A stretch of 64,000 nucleotides of DNA, from assembly GCA_036927565.1 (NCBI GenBank), contig JAYESD010000008.1:166804922-166868921 (forward strand), read 5' to 3'. The first letter of the stretch is position 1, and the number at the start of each line of letters is the position of its first letter. Position numbers and translations under genes: made by a program. Source of the stretch: Tuctoria greenei. Lineage: Eukaryota > Streptophyta > Magnoliopsida > Poales > Poaceae. Under the pieces are notes generated by a model. It made no database searches, had not been told where the DNA came from, and saw only the letters and a program-made list of their open reading frames with translations. Positions 1-11,933 of this stretch are shown piece after piece.

Positions 1-501
1 AAATCATAGACATCATCATCTTTAGAGGAACTCCCATCACTTTGAATAAAGGACATAGTCTGTACAAACATCAAAGGAACAAGATTATAACGGCACTAAA
101 AAATGTCATTATAGCAGTCATACAACAACTGGTTATAAAAAAATAAGAAAAATCTGATTATAGTAGCAGTACAAAACTGATTATAACAGCAGTGAAAATC
201 TTATTAAAACAACAGTAACAGCAGAATATGCAAATAATACCATGGTTGTAACAGAACCAAGAAACGTAACCACAACATGGTTATAACTTGTATGGTTCTA
301 ATAGCTTTTTTTGTAACAGCACCAAATAACAGCAAAGAAATAAAATAATGATTATGACAGCATGGTTATATCAGCACCAAGGAACAACACCAAAAGAACC
401 ATTGTAGCCAAGTTATTACAATAATAGTTCATTCTCACACATAGAGATAAAATAGAGTCCCACACGATCACTAGCTTATGGAAAATAAAAACAAAAGATC
501 T
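1..501. other. AT-rich non-coding DNA downstream of the Myb-like gene
   Basis: No credible reading frame is seen. The stretch is AT-rich and repeats degenerate words such as GGTTATAACAGCACCAA several times between about 120 and 420. It probably holds the 3' end of the Myb/SANT-like gene that lies on the minus strand just above it. Confidence 0.4.
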
Positions 502-1469
502 TCATCTACTGCCATATTTGAAAATATACTTCGTACTGAGCCATTGAAAGCGTTGTATTGGTTCCTCCAATGTCATAAACATCTCCCTCTCCGCCTTCTT
601 TGTAAAAAGTTCAGTGGCAATATAATGCTCTTTTGTCCCCGGAGCAGCCCCACACTCCTTCACAATGTCCATGACATCCTTGATAGATGGCCCGTTATCA
701 TCCTTCCTGGCTGCTATGGCCTCTACTGAAATTGATGATTTCTCATGCAAAGCAACAATTTTATTAACTTGTTCTTGCATCCACAATCCTCCACTTGTCC
801 TAGGTCTTCTGCATTTAGCATTTTCAATAATATGAGTAGCAGACCTCTTGCCTTTCCCTTTGGAAGGAGGAGCAACTTCTTCTTCTTCTTCACTAGAAGC
901 TTCATCGTCACTTCCATCCTCTACACCATCTAGATTAATCATTGGGCTTTCTCCAGGCATAACACCTGATGCTGCACAAAAATGATCATCACCAGTGTTC
1001 CTAAGATCTTCAAACATTATCCTCAAGTTATCCTCATTTTGAAGTCGTTGGCCTTTAAACTTCCCACAACCAGGTATATCCTATAAACATAAAAAAATAT
1101 TATAGACATATTTTGATAACACAATCAAATAAATGATCAAAGTAACAACATTATATTCACCTTTCTAGCTTTCTTCCACCAACTCTCAGGCATGTCAATG
1201 GTTTGTTTTCTCTCATCCCAGCCTAGACCCGTTTGCTTCAACAATGTCTTCCAACAAGTATAATCTGCCTTCAATTTGGACCATTTATTCTTGAATTGCA
1301 TTCTTGTGTATAGCATACCAGTCCGTTCTTTAAATTTCTCAATAACATTTTTGTACCCTATGTTGTTCAGATGGGTATTTGATCGATTTCCACATTTCAC
1401 TTCTTCAGCAAAAAGTTCACAAACAATTTTAACATGCTCCTCGTTTGACCAATCAGCCGTGTCAGCCAT
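502..1469 (-). CDS. Myb/SANT-like DNA-binding domain protein, two exons
   Basis: This is a two-exon minus-strand gene. Exon 1 (1469-1161) starts MADTADWSNEEHVKIVCELF and ends in KARK at an AAG|GTGAAT donor. Exon 2 starts after a TTTATAG acceptor at 1081, reads DIPGCGKFKGQRLQNEDNLR and stops at 502. The join is in phase 0 and gives about 295 residues. Residues 5-100 have the Trp-rich helix layout of the plant Myb/SANT-like domain (Myb_DNA-bind_3 type), including WSKLKADYTCW and ESWWKKA. A Glu-rich acidic stretch and a basic KGKGKR patch follow, then a C-terminal helix ending in FKYGSR. Such proteins occur as host regulators and as the accessory Myb-like protein of PIF/Harbinger transposons. 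No DDE transposase is visible beside it, so the two cannot be separated here. There are no internal stops and the splice signals are good, so it could be functional. Confidence 0.75.
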
Positions 1470-2440
1470 CTATACACATTCATTGACAAACTCATGAAGA
1501 AAAGATACTAGCACTAGTTCTGGAATATGTAACCATGACAGCCAACAACCAGGTAATGAAGTGAACACCAAACATTATTACTGTCTTATTATCATGGAGT
1601 TGAAAATAGGAACAGGTGGCTACAATCAAGCATCATCCACAGGAGCAGTATTTTTAAGCATCATATACAGAGAGCAGTATCATCAACATGAGCAATACAT
1701 TCAAGCATCATAGGCATAGGGCAGCACCATCGACAGGAGCAAAATATTGAAGCACCATCGACATGAATAGTATGTTCAAGCATTACAAACAGGTACGGCA
1801 GCACCATAGAGGGGAAAAAAATCAACAAAGGCGTTGTTACTACCTTGCTTGAGGCAACTCGACGGGAGCTGTACCGGTACGTCTGGATCAGAAAGGTGCT
1901 CCTCGGGGAGGCGTTCAGGCGCAGCCGTCGGTCGGCCTCCGGACTCGTCGGTCCTTTGCGGCGCTGGAGGTGCCTCCTCGCCGGTCCCTTGGGCTGCGCT
2001 GGAGGTGGAGGCACGGCGCCCACGTCGGTCCTTGGGCAGCGCTGGAGGCGCCCGCGGCGGTCCCTGCGGCGATGCTACAGCGTCCCTCGTGGGCTCCGTT
2101 GTGGCTCGATGAACAACCGTACGGGAGTGGCCGCCGGATGAAGAGGAGCTCGATCTTGGTGCCGGCGCGTACTTCGCGAGTTCGTTGAAGAGCCGCACGC
2201 GGTGGCAATTTCGCGTAAAAAAATACGATGTCGCTGTCCGGAGTCGAGTCCCAGTTCGGTTCCACGCCGTAGAACACCTTTTTGACTGATTCGGTTCCGC
2301 TGTTATATTTACCGAATCGCTGTGGAGTGATTCAGGGTGGATCGGTTTCGCTTTTTTGACCGTTTGGCAGCGCAGCTGGTGATTCTACGGTGAAACTGTT
2401 CCGTTTCGCACAGCCAAACGCGTCAAATCTGAAATGTAAG
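1470..2440 (-). other. GC-rich leader/first-exon region upstream of the Myb-like gene
   Basis: Between 1850 and 2280 both strands have long open frames because the DNA is GC-rich and Ala/Pro/Arg-coding, so none is called as a protein. A minus-strand donor-like CAAG|GTAGTAAC near 1842 is consistent with a 5' leader exon of the gene below. The right edge (2385-2440) reads ACAGCCAAACGCG, which on the minus strand resembles the CGTTTGGCTGTG termini of some grass DNA transposons. No matching left end is in the window, so this is only suggestive. Confidence 0.35.
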
Positions 2441-2505
2441 ATCCTTTATAACAAAAACATAATAGAACATAAGTAAATGCATGAACATGATTGTGAACAA
2501 AACAT

Positions 2506-3190
2506 CTTATTTTGTCTTTCACGTTGGTTACTTGACAACTTACATAAACTAAAGACTTAATGTTTTTCGTCTTTCACATTGGTTACTGAACGAAAGCTAA
2601 CTGAACTTAAATAATCATTAACTATGTGTTTCGTCTTTCACGTTGGTTACTTAACGAAAACACAACACATAAAATAACTTAATAAAACATAACTTCTAAA
2701 CGTGGTTTGCCTTTCACTTTGGTTACTTAGCAAAAACATAATACTAAAGACATAATAATTTTGTCTTCCACATTGGTTACTCAACGAAAAAACTTAATAA
2801 TTTAATGGATCATTGATAGCGTGTTTTGTCTTTCACATTGGTTACTCAACAAAACACTATGACTTAAAAGGAATGAAGATTTAAACTCAAAATGTGGTAA
2901 TTTCATATTTCACGTTGGTTACTCAACAAAATTACCATCACTAATAGTAACTTAAAACTTCATGACTTAAAACTTAATGCAACTTAGACATAACAACTTA
3001 AGCATGACCACTTAAATTAGCTTAATTATGGTAACTCAAAATAACTTAATCATGACAATTTTAACTTTCACGTTGGTTACTCAATAAAATTATCATGACA
3101 GTGGTAAACTCATTTTTCACGTTGGTTACTCAATGAAATTATCCTGACAGTGGTAAATTCATTTTTCACGTTGGTTACTCAATGAAAGCA
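2506..3190. repeat. Array of ten hairpins with a shared 17-18 nt loop
   Basis: The motif CTTTCACRTTGGTTACTY occurs ten times, starting near 2516, 2571, 2633, 2710, 2764, 2829, 2907, 3065, 3115 and 3165. Spacing is irregular, mostly 50-80 bp with one gap of about 155 bp. Around most copies the flanks are inverted repeats whose sequence changes from copy to copy yet stays complementary: GTGTTTTGT/ACAAAACAC at 2821, TTTCGT/ACGAAA at 2566, TTTGC/GCAAA at 2706, TGGTAATTT/AAATTACCA at 2896, and CATGA.AATTTTA/TAAAATT.TCATG at 3052. The copy at 2764 pairs poorly. The loop is conserved and the stems co-vary. No protein frame crosses the array. I do not recognise the family. Confidence 0.7.
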
Positions 3191-5838
3191 CCATAACTTA
3201 ATTGACAATGGAAGCTTAATACTTAATTTTCTAATTATCATGCTTAATACACAACAAAAGGGAATTAAATTAAATAAGTGGACAAGAAATACTTCATTCA
3301 ACACTTAACATTAAATAATTGAATATTGCAAGAAAGTAATAATTAAAATAATTATTAAAGTATCACAAAATTACTTAGTAATTTCTTCGTCCACTTAGTC
3401 AATTTTATGGGCCTTAATGACATTTTATCCCATACTAAAATGTCACATAATTGGAATATATGAAAAAGCCCAATGCTAAATTGAGCAAAACTCAAAACTC
3501 TTAAGTCAACCAAGGCCCAAATGCTAAATTGTCTGAAAATATAAAATAAAATTGGTAAAGGCTCACACTTAGTCTCAGGGCCAAGCCCAGCATCCTTAAT
3601 CTGAAAATCCTGGTAAAAGGAAAAGAAAAAACTACGCGGCCCAGAAAAAAGAAATGGCCCAACGGCCAACCTGGGCGTGTATGCTTACTGAGCTTCTAGC
3701 ATACGGCCCGTCACTTAAATCTGAAAATTCTCTGAAAAATAATGGGCAGCCCACTTGGCCCGGAGAGGGAACGTGGCCCGTGCAGCCTGTACTTATTTCC
3801 TAAACCAGCCAGCGCAAGTGGCCCAAAGTTGGGTCAGCCCAAGAGCCTGAGCCCGCCAGCGTGTTTCCTCAGCGTTGGGCTTACGGCCAGCACATGGGCC
3901 GAAAGTAGGTGGCTCGGCCCACAGCGAGACACATATGGAGGAAGAAAACTCTGACTGCGTGGCCTTCTTACCAAGTCGGCGCGCGAAAGGGCAGCCCACC
4001 GGCTTGCCAGCGGGTTGCGCCTGGGTCGTTGGCCCCTCAGAGACGCTAACGCGCTCAAGCCGTCGGATTTTGATCTGATGAACAAAAGTGGCCCTCCTTT
4101 ATTAGTCTTAGCAAATCACACCCATTGGTTGTTGATCCGACGGCCGTGCAAAAAAATTGGATGAATAAAAACCTACCGCCGCCGCGCATCAACTCTAATC
4201 CCCATTTCAACCGGCGCCTTCTCTCTCCTCAACTCACGACGACGCAAGAGAGAGAGACCAGAGAGGTAACGACATTGATGCTTCCGGTGCCACTAAGAGC
4301 CCTTCATCGGCGCGCGAGGTCCCCGAGGGGGACCTCATCGCCGTCGAACGGCTCTTGGCCGGCGTGTCACCCGGAGAGCCATCGTGGTTAGGGTTCTGAG
4401 TTCTGACTGAGTTTGTCGGTGGCATGCCGTGGAGCTTCTCCCGGCGCGAGTGCCTTCGGGCATGCGTCGTCGCATGAGAGCTCATGGCGGCACCTTATTC
4501 CCGGACGGCGATGACGACCCGAAGGTGCGTCCTACCCTGATGCCGCTCGGGTGGAGTACCATGTGGGGTGCAACACCAATCGCCTCGCCCGACATGGCTG
4601 CCGTCGGGATCCCGAAAAACAGGCATGGGTGTGCTCTTAGGTAAGTCCGGTTCTCTTAATCTTAATCATCTTACTTTTGTTCTTATTTTGATTCGAGATC
4701 CCCTCCTTCTCTATGCTGTGGATTTGTACTTAACTGATATGAACCCGATTAGGGATGTTCTAAACCTCGCTCTGAAGCCAATGTTAAATTTAGGGGTCAC
4801 TAATCATCTAGACATGGTCCTAATCGAGTCCTTAATCAAATCTAAATTTAGATCTAAGACATTCAATGAGTATTCAGAGCACTTATATGATTGGCAGAGT
4901 GGATTAGGAGGACAAATTAGGGGCGTACCTTGATAACTTGTAGTGTTTCCAGCCATAGTGCAGTAGACGGCGTCTTCGGCGAGGTTGAGGCGGAGCAGGG
5001 GTGCCGACGGTGTTCCTGGGTCCGGAGGGCCTTCCCCTCACTTCCCGTAATCTTAGGATCGGATCTGGTATTTTTCTTAGTCGGTTCCTGTGGTTAGTGA
5101 CTTAATCTTTTTTTTCTACGGGCGTCAGAGGGGGCCTCTGACTTGGAGTCGGTTAGTGCCTCCCGATCAAGGCGCTCAGGGAGAGGTTCGGTGTGGGTGG
5201 GCCCCACATCTCACGTGATCAAAACTAACAGACTAAGGTTCAACTGCTGGTACATTAATCTAATTTACAATCTGGTCCTTCGGGATGTGGTTTTCCTCCT
5301 CCCACATAATCTTCCCACACTTGCTCCGGACAAGTGGTAAAATTTAATTGGTCCACTTTTTCAATTTCGCTCTGGCTCAATAAATGATCATTGAAACATC
5401 TTTAACCTCTTATTTGGCAACTGAAGAAACACATGCAACAAGACATAAATAGACATTATTAAATAAATGGCATCAAATAAGATTTCTAGATTAAAAATTT
5501 CTATCAAAGTCGTGCATGCATAGAAGATAATTTTTTATCTAGAGCGGTGAATACTTTTTCCTAATATCTCAGATCCTAGAACTAATATTTTCAAACGAAA
5601 CCTCTGTAATACAAATTTGGGTCATAACTATATATAAACGGTTGTATTTGTATATCATGGTCTGACTCCACCGCAGATCGCCAAACAAGATATTTTTTAT
5701 TCAAAGCGTTTCTTGCATATGTAGTTGTGATGGAAATTTGTATTACAAAGATCATGCTTGACAACATAAGTTTTGTGCTATAAGATATTAAGAATAGAGT
5801 GATTCTTGTCTCACTTATCTCCTCTTATTTGTCTCTTG
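3191..5838. other. Unclassified repeat-like region, no supportable gene
   Basis: The part from 3191 to 3500 is AT-rich. From 3500 to 4030 there are many GGCCCA/GGGCC words, typical of plant promoters and of some TE leaders. From 4120 to 4640 a GC-rich segment has a short plus-strand frame (4429-4644) ending at a donor-like AG|GTAAGT at 4639. I see no matching acceptor or known domain. From 4900 to 5340 there is another GC-rich piece. From 5340 to 5838 the DNA is AT-rich. It looks like a promoter and leader of an unidentified element, but no terminal repeats could be paired. Confidence 0.3.
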
Positions 5839-5848
5839 CACAGGAAAC

Positions 5849-6137
5849 ACGACAATAGACGACGGCTACATTTATTGACGACGGGGCCGTTGTCAATTAA
5901 TTAATTGACGACAGCTAGAAACAACTGTCGTCAATTGGTCTTTAATTGACGACGGTTACAATACTACCGTCGTCTATAACGTTTCAGGCCTCAACAAAAG
6001 AGACATTATAGACAAAAGAGGCCCTCGTCAATATGGGCCAGACTCTGGCCCCACACGAGACATTATAGACGACAATGTCTTATGGCCGTCGTCTATTTAA
6101 CCCTTATAGACGACGGTTAACCTAAACCATCGTCAAT
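5849..6137. repeat. CACTA 1 left subterminal repeat array
   Basis: About twelve copies of a 12-13 bp word, ATAGACGACGG or ATTGACGACGG and its complement CCGTCGTCTATA, occur in both orientations between 5849 and 6137. Such arrays are the binding sites of the CACTA accessory protein in characterised En/Spm systems. The same word is used at the right end (15331-15746). Confidence 0.85.
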
Positions 6138-8351
6138 TAGGGATTATTTTCCAACCCCCCCTGCTGCTCGGTCCTCATTTGCTCCCGTGTTCTATTTTCG
6201 CGCCGAGATCTCACCGCGGCCTGCACCGCCGCCTCGCGTCTCCACCTCTGCCGCCACGGTTGAAGCCGTCGCCTAGGGCCGCCGCCATCCACCGAGGAGG
6301 ACCGCACCATCGAGGTACGCCATCGCCTCCCTCCACTCCCCCTCCCCCCCACCCCCCGCCGTGCGCCGCAGCCGGTCGCCGCCGTCACTCCATGTTGACT
6401 TGCCCCAGGCGGAAGCTACTCGTTTCGCACTCCCAACCCCTCTCACTTTCTCTTGGCACCGGCGTGCCACCCCGAAACCCTAGGTTGCTGCTGCTCGATC
6501 CAGGCCATTGCGTTCACTTGCTGCATCTTGCTCAGCAGTATGTGTTCATTGGCTGCTTGTTATGTGTTTGTCGTATTGCCTTAACAAAAGAAGTACTAGG
6601 AATTGAATTGCAATAGCTTGGTTTGAAGTACTCGTTCATTACACTTGAATGATAGATTCATGTACTCTAGATGGATGACATAGAGTTAAGAGTGGTTTTG
6701 TTGTTTCATTGTATTATACAGTCAATTGTAACATTTTGTTATTGATGTGATGTTAAATTAAAGTACCCGACCTATAGATTTACGTTGTGTGGGTGACTTG
6801 TAGTTGGGGAAAATTTGTTAATATGTTGCTTTTATTCCCTAACCAGCTAGAAGCACGAGAGGGCTGAACAATATCAACAGCGATAATTCTTCTGCTACTG
6901 AATCGAAGGACTTGCGTGCTAAGGTTATACAAACTCCTCCCTCTTTATTTTTTGCATTTAGCATGGCTGGTTTCATCTTTTTTGGTTGCTTCTGCATTGT
7001 GTTAAATCTGCAACAAAAAGATATTACAAGGCTGCAAATTTACTCATACCAAATTTTACAAGGCTGGTTTCATGTTTCTCTGTACTACCAAATTTTTTTT
7101 GTCTGCAAGGTTGAACAGTATACTGCCCTTAGCTTAGTGTCGTTTTATAACATGGTATCATTGCATTTACTCACACATGTAGTAAAGGATATACTCTTGC
7201 AAATACATCTTCTGAAAAACAACCATAAGCATGTTTTGCGGAAAGACATGCAAAATGATTCAATGTAACTATTATGTAAAGCTGTGAAGTTTTTTATTGT
7301 CACAAGTCCATCTATAGGTTACAGAATGCCAGAAGCATCAAATTAGAAGACTTAATATAATTTACTAGTTAGGATACGATTGTGTGACTAAATACCTTCA
7401 TCAGCTAATAAGCTGCTGGTAGTTAATTTTGGAATTACTAAGCCTGCATGTTAATCATGGTCTTAGTTAATCATGGAAGTAGTTAATTTTGGAATTGCTA
7501 AGCCTGCATGATATTGTAAACTGAAAATCATCCGGATCATAATCCTAAAAATAATTTGCTATTTTTAGTGACTAAACACCACTTACTTTTAACTACTGTT
7601 CTGCAGTTTTGTTTTTGGTGTTATTAGGCATAACAGTTCTGCTCTTTTCAGTTGTACTGAACGTGTAATTGTTTATTAGTTGGTTTGTTTATTAATATGT
7701 AAATATACGGGTTTTGGGCTGGCCCGACCCGACACAACATGACACGGAATAAATACGTCCGTGCCATATAGACAGTTGTAGTCGTAATGTATGCGTCGAG
7801 ACGACTCGGAAGCGAACGACGATGGTGAGGAAGTCAAGCACCCGCAATTGTGCAGACGGTGGATCCGGACGTGGAATTGTCATCTAAGACCAACTTTCCT
7901 CCTCTTTCTCTCGTTCTTTCCTCTTGTAAATGACTTAACAATGAAAATGAGGCACGTAACCTATAGCAATGCGTCACCCGTTTCGGATCGGCACGTCTCA
8001 CATGCTATTGGCATGTGAGACGTGAAGGTTCGGAATTGTCCCTTTTTGGACAGCCTGGGAGTGACCGAGGGGGCGTGGCTTGTGACGAGACGCGGGTCTA
8101 GATCTGGACGAGATTTCGACGGCATAACCCTGTTGTTCTCTGTTGCACCATTTTCGGGCGTGCAGTGGAGAACAACGGAGTTATGCTGCCAAAATTTCGT
8201 CCGGATCCAGACCGCGCGTCCCGTCATGAGCACGCTCCGCTCGGTCACTCTTGGGTGGGTTTAGGACCTATCCGCCTAGTTATAGGGTCGTGACATAACA
8301 TAACAATGAAACTAATAATGATTTATCTGCTTTGAAGGTATACCCTCAAAC
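6138..8351 (+). other. CACTA 1 leader, introns and promoter region
   Basis: A GC-rich first-exon-like segment (6180-6500) is followed by AT-rich intron-like DNA with no credible coding. From 7700 to 8330 the sequence matches the corresponding part of CACTA 2 (about 19090-19590) in outline, including a GGGCTNGGCCCGAC-like stretch and a TATGCGTC word. This supports a shared element leader. A 12-bp inverted repeat sits at 7996-8024. Confidence 0.5.
7996..8024. other. Perfect 12-bp inverted repeat (hairpin)
   Basis: CGTCTCACATGC and GCATGTGAGACG flank the 5-nt loop TATTG. It lies about 330 bp upstream of the TNP2 start. Its role is unknown. Confidence 0.8.
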
Positions 8352-11300
8352 ATGGCTGAAGATCGCACTTGGATGTATACTGGTTGGAAAAAGGATGGGA
8401 GTCACTCAGATGAGTGGTTCACCAAGACGGATGCTTTCATACAACGAGCTTTTTCGTTGTCAAACAACAGCAAGGTGCGGTGCCCATGTATCAAATGTCA
8501 AAATGCGAAGTGTTTCGACAAAGTGACATTGACGTTCCACTTGTGTCGAAATGGTTTTATGCAACGTTATGAGTTATGGACCTTTCACGGCGAGACACCT
8601 TCTCAAGCCGTAGAAGATCGAGATGGGGATGATAGCACTGGTGTCGATAGGATGGACGAGATGCTTGAAGCCATAAGTCCAGAATTGACGGAGGATTCTC
8701 CTAGAACGGAGGCAAAGGAGTTCTTCGAGCGTCTCAAGACATCTGAACAACCGGTGCATGAACACACCAAAATGACGGTCCTCAATTTCATGACTAGATT
8801 TATGGCAATTAAGTCTAAGTATTTCTTCTCCAATAATTGCTACAACGACCTCATCAAATTGATGAGCGATGTCCTTCCGCAGCCCCATAAATTGCCTAAG
8901 GATATGTATCATTCTAAGAAATTGATTTCTAATCTTGGTATGAACTATGAGAAGATTGATATGTGTCCAGACCACTGCATGCTTTTCTGGAAAGAGCATG
9001 CCAACGAGAACAAGTGCGTAAAATGTGATAAGGCGAGATTTGTCGAAGTTATTAATGAAGACGGTACAAAAGTAATGACTGAAGTTGCACAGAAGCAGCT
9101 TCGCTACTTGCCTGTCGCACCTAGGTTGAAGCGCTTGTTTCTCTCAAAGAAAACAGCCAGACACATGAGGTGGCACAAAGAAGGTGTACGCGAGAATGGC
9201 GGAATGATGGTGCACCCGTCCGACGATGAGGCATGGAAAGCGCTTGACTGCTTCGATCCAGATTTCGCCAATGACGCGAGAAATGTTCGCATCGGGTTGG
9301 CGACAGATGGCTTTTCACCATTCAGTACAAACGCAACACCATACTCTTGTTGGCCCGTGTTCGCTATTCCGTACAACTTACCACCATCTCTTTGTATGAA
9401 GTACGAGTTCATGTTCCTTTGCCTTATTGTACCTGGACCAGATCATCCCGGTTCACGACTAAACGTGATGTTGAAGCCGTTGATTGAATAGTTGAAAATT
9501 TTATGGACAGGAATTGAAGCGTACGACTGCTACAAAAAACAGAAATTCAACCTTCGAGCTGCATACTTGTGGTCTGTCCATGATTTCCCAGCTTACGGCA
9601 TGGTTTCTGGCTGGAGCACTCATGGTCGTTTGACATGTCCAATATGTGCTTCGGACATGGAATGTTTTCATTTAAAGCATGGTGGCAAGATTTGCTACTT
9701 TGATTGCCACAGACGTTGGTTACCGCCCAATCACGTATTTAGACAACAGAGAAATGCCTTCAGGAAGGACACCATTGTCAAAAAAGGACCACCGCAACGT
9801 CTAAACGGGTCGGAGATTGTTGAACAGTTGAACAACTTAGTGTTAGATGAAGATCGTCCTGGATATTTTGTTGGTTATGGAGAGGACCACAATTGGACTC
9901 ATATATGTGCACTATGGGAGCTACCGTATGTTAAGTCCTTAATCTTAATGCATAACATTGATGTCATGCATCAGGAACGTAACATGGGCGAATGCATCAT
10001 AAGCACATGCTTCGATGTGACTGGCAGAACAAAAGACAATATAAAGGCTCGTAAGGATTTGGCAGAGGTTTGTAATCGTCCAACTCTTGAGCTATCTGAA
10101 GCTGGTGGCAAACCGCGTGCTTCTTTCTGTCTTCGACCAAAAAAAAGAAAGAAGTTTTTGAGTGGTTGAAAAGTTTGAAATTCCTAGACGGTTATGCTGC
10201 TAGCCTGAGACGAGCCGTAAATGTTAAGACCGGAAATCTCACAGGGTTGAAGAGTCATGATTATCACATAATTATGGAAAGACTACTATCAGTTATGTTT
10301 CGAGGCTACATTGACGATGCGGTGTGGAAGGTGTTAGCCGAGCTTAGCTACTTTTATAGACAACTTTGTGCTAAAGAAATCACAAGGGAAATGATGAAAA
10401 AGTTGGAAACGGAGATACCAGTGCTTTTATGTAAGATGGAAAAAGTTTTCCCTCCAGGGTTCTTCAATCCAATGCAACATCTCCTAATTCATCTTCCGTA
10501 TGAAGCTAAAGTGGGCGACCCTGTGCAATATAGGTGGATGTATCACGTTGAAAGAGCACTCAGGTGTCTTAAACCAATGGTTCGCAATCGGGCAAGGGTT
10601 GAAGGACGCATCGCCGAAGCATACGCCATTCAAGAGATAGGATACTTTTCAAGTGTATATTTTGCAGAAAAAAACAATGTTAATGCTTCCATGTTGCGGT
10701 ACAATATGGATGAAGCACCCTCTTGTAGCAACCTCTCAATTTTTCAAACGAGAGGCACTACTGTTGGTAGCGGCACGAGCTACAATATTGAAACAGATGA
10801 CAAGACGCCTGCTTTGTTATACATATACGCTAATATAGAGGGGATGGAAGAATATTTTCAGTAAGTATTTGTTCAACATCTATAATAATTAGCGTGTTGT
10901 GTTATACATCTATGCTAATTATTCCGTTTTTTCCTTATTTAGTGAGTTCGATCAACAAAATTGGAAATCGAAGCAGCAACCTACGCTTCGACAAATAAAA
11001 TCGATGTGATATTATGGAGTACAAGGAGGGCCTAACTTCATATCCTGGTTTCATGGACAAGTAACGTGTTCATGTTTTGTTTCTCTTATAATTACATGTA
11101 TAACATAAAATAGTCTTCTAACTTCGTATGTTGAACAGTGCAAAAAACGAGTCGGTGTCCATGAAGATTTGCGACAACTGTCTTATGGGTCCATTAAAAT
11201 TAAAAGTTATGGTCGATACGACGTCAATGGGTTCCGATTTCGTTCCACTCAATTTGAAACTCAACGTCCTTTCAGGGCAACATGTAACACCGGAGTTGTG

Positions 11301-11846
11301 ACGAGGGTAGTTGACGCCGAAGGACGTGAAACTAATTATTATGGGATCATTAAAAATATCCTTGAATTCAGTTTTGCGGGGAATAAGGTCCTTAAAGTAA
11401 TCTTCTTTGACTGCGATTGGTTTGATCATAATCATGGAACTCGACAAAACCAATTTGGCATGGTAGATGTAAAACACAAGGACCGGCTACAAGGCTGCGA
11501 CACCTTCGTCCTTGCACACCAAGTCGAGCAAGTGTATTATCTACATTATCCATGCGAAAAGCTTAATTCTTGGTGGGTTGTACACAAGGTAAATCCTCGT
11601 GAGCGGTTATATACACCAAACAATGATGGATACCTTGATGATGAGGTTGATGTTGTTTACCAAGAACAAGAGTTGCCAGACTCTTTTGTCGTCGAACCTG
11701 GTTTAGGACTCGATGACTTAGTTGGAGATGCAGAAGATGTAGAAACTCCTAAGATGCGAAAACGAAAACAGGCAACTTCCACGACGGAAGATCGATGGTC
11801 CGGTTTACGGAGTAGAGTACATGAGCGTGAGGCTGATGAATTTTAA
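8352..11846 (+). pseudogene. TNP2-like transposase of CACTA 1 (nonsense and frameshift lesions)
   Basis: Three exons are recognised. They are 8352-10860, 10943-11060 (after a TTTAG acceptor) and 11139-11846 (after an AACAG acceptor), joined in frame. Exon 1 opens with the transposase-associated Cys-rich domain (CPCIKCQNAKC). It continues through the TNP2 catalytic region (LFSTNATPYSCWPVFAIPYN, IVPGPDHPGS, MHNIDVMHQERN) into the DUF4218-like part (VQYRWMYHVERALRCLKPMV). Exon 3 carries the DUF4216-like part (SYGRYDVNGFRFRSTQFE). Compared with CACTA 2 there are three lesions. There is TAG at 9489-9491 and a 1-bp deletion in an A-run near 10140. There is also TGA near 11007, where CACTA 2 has CGA. 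The protein would cut and paste the element, but this copy cannot make it. Confidence 0.9.
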
Positions 11847-11933
11847 AATTGAGTACAAGTAACGTTTGCTTCATCTCTTCTTTCTTCTTCTATATTGCCC
11901 ATTACATTCTTTAACAATTTTTTATTAAACAGG

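Noticed and set aside
1776..2277. Overlapping long ORFs on both strands
   Set aside because: GC-rich composition keeps several frames open; no family similarity, and at best a leader exon.
2506..3190. CRISPR-like array
   Set aside because: Plant DNA, spacing is irregular, repeats are not exact and the intervening DNA is not spacer-like. Treated as a hairpin array.
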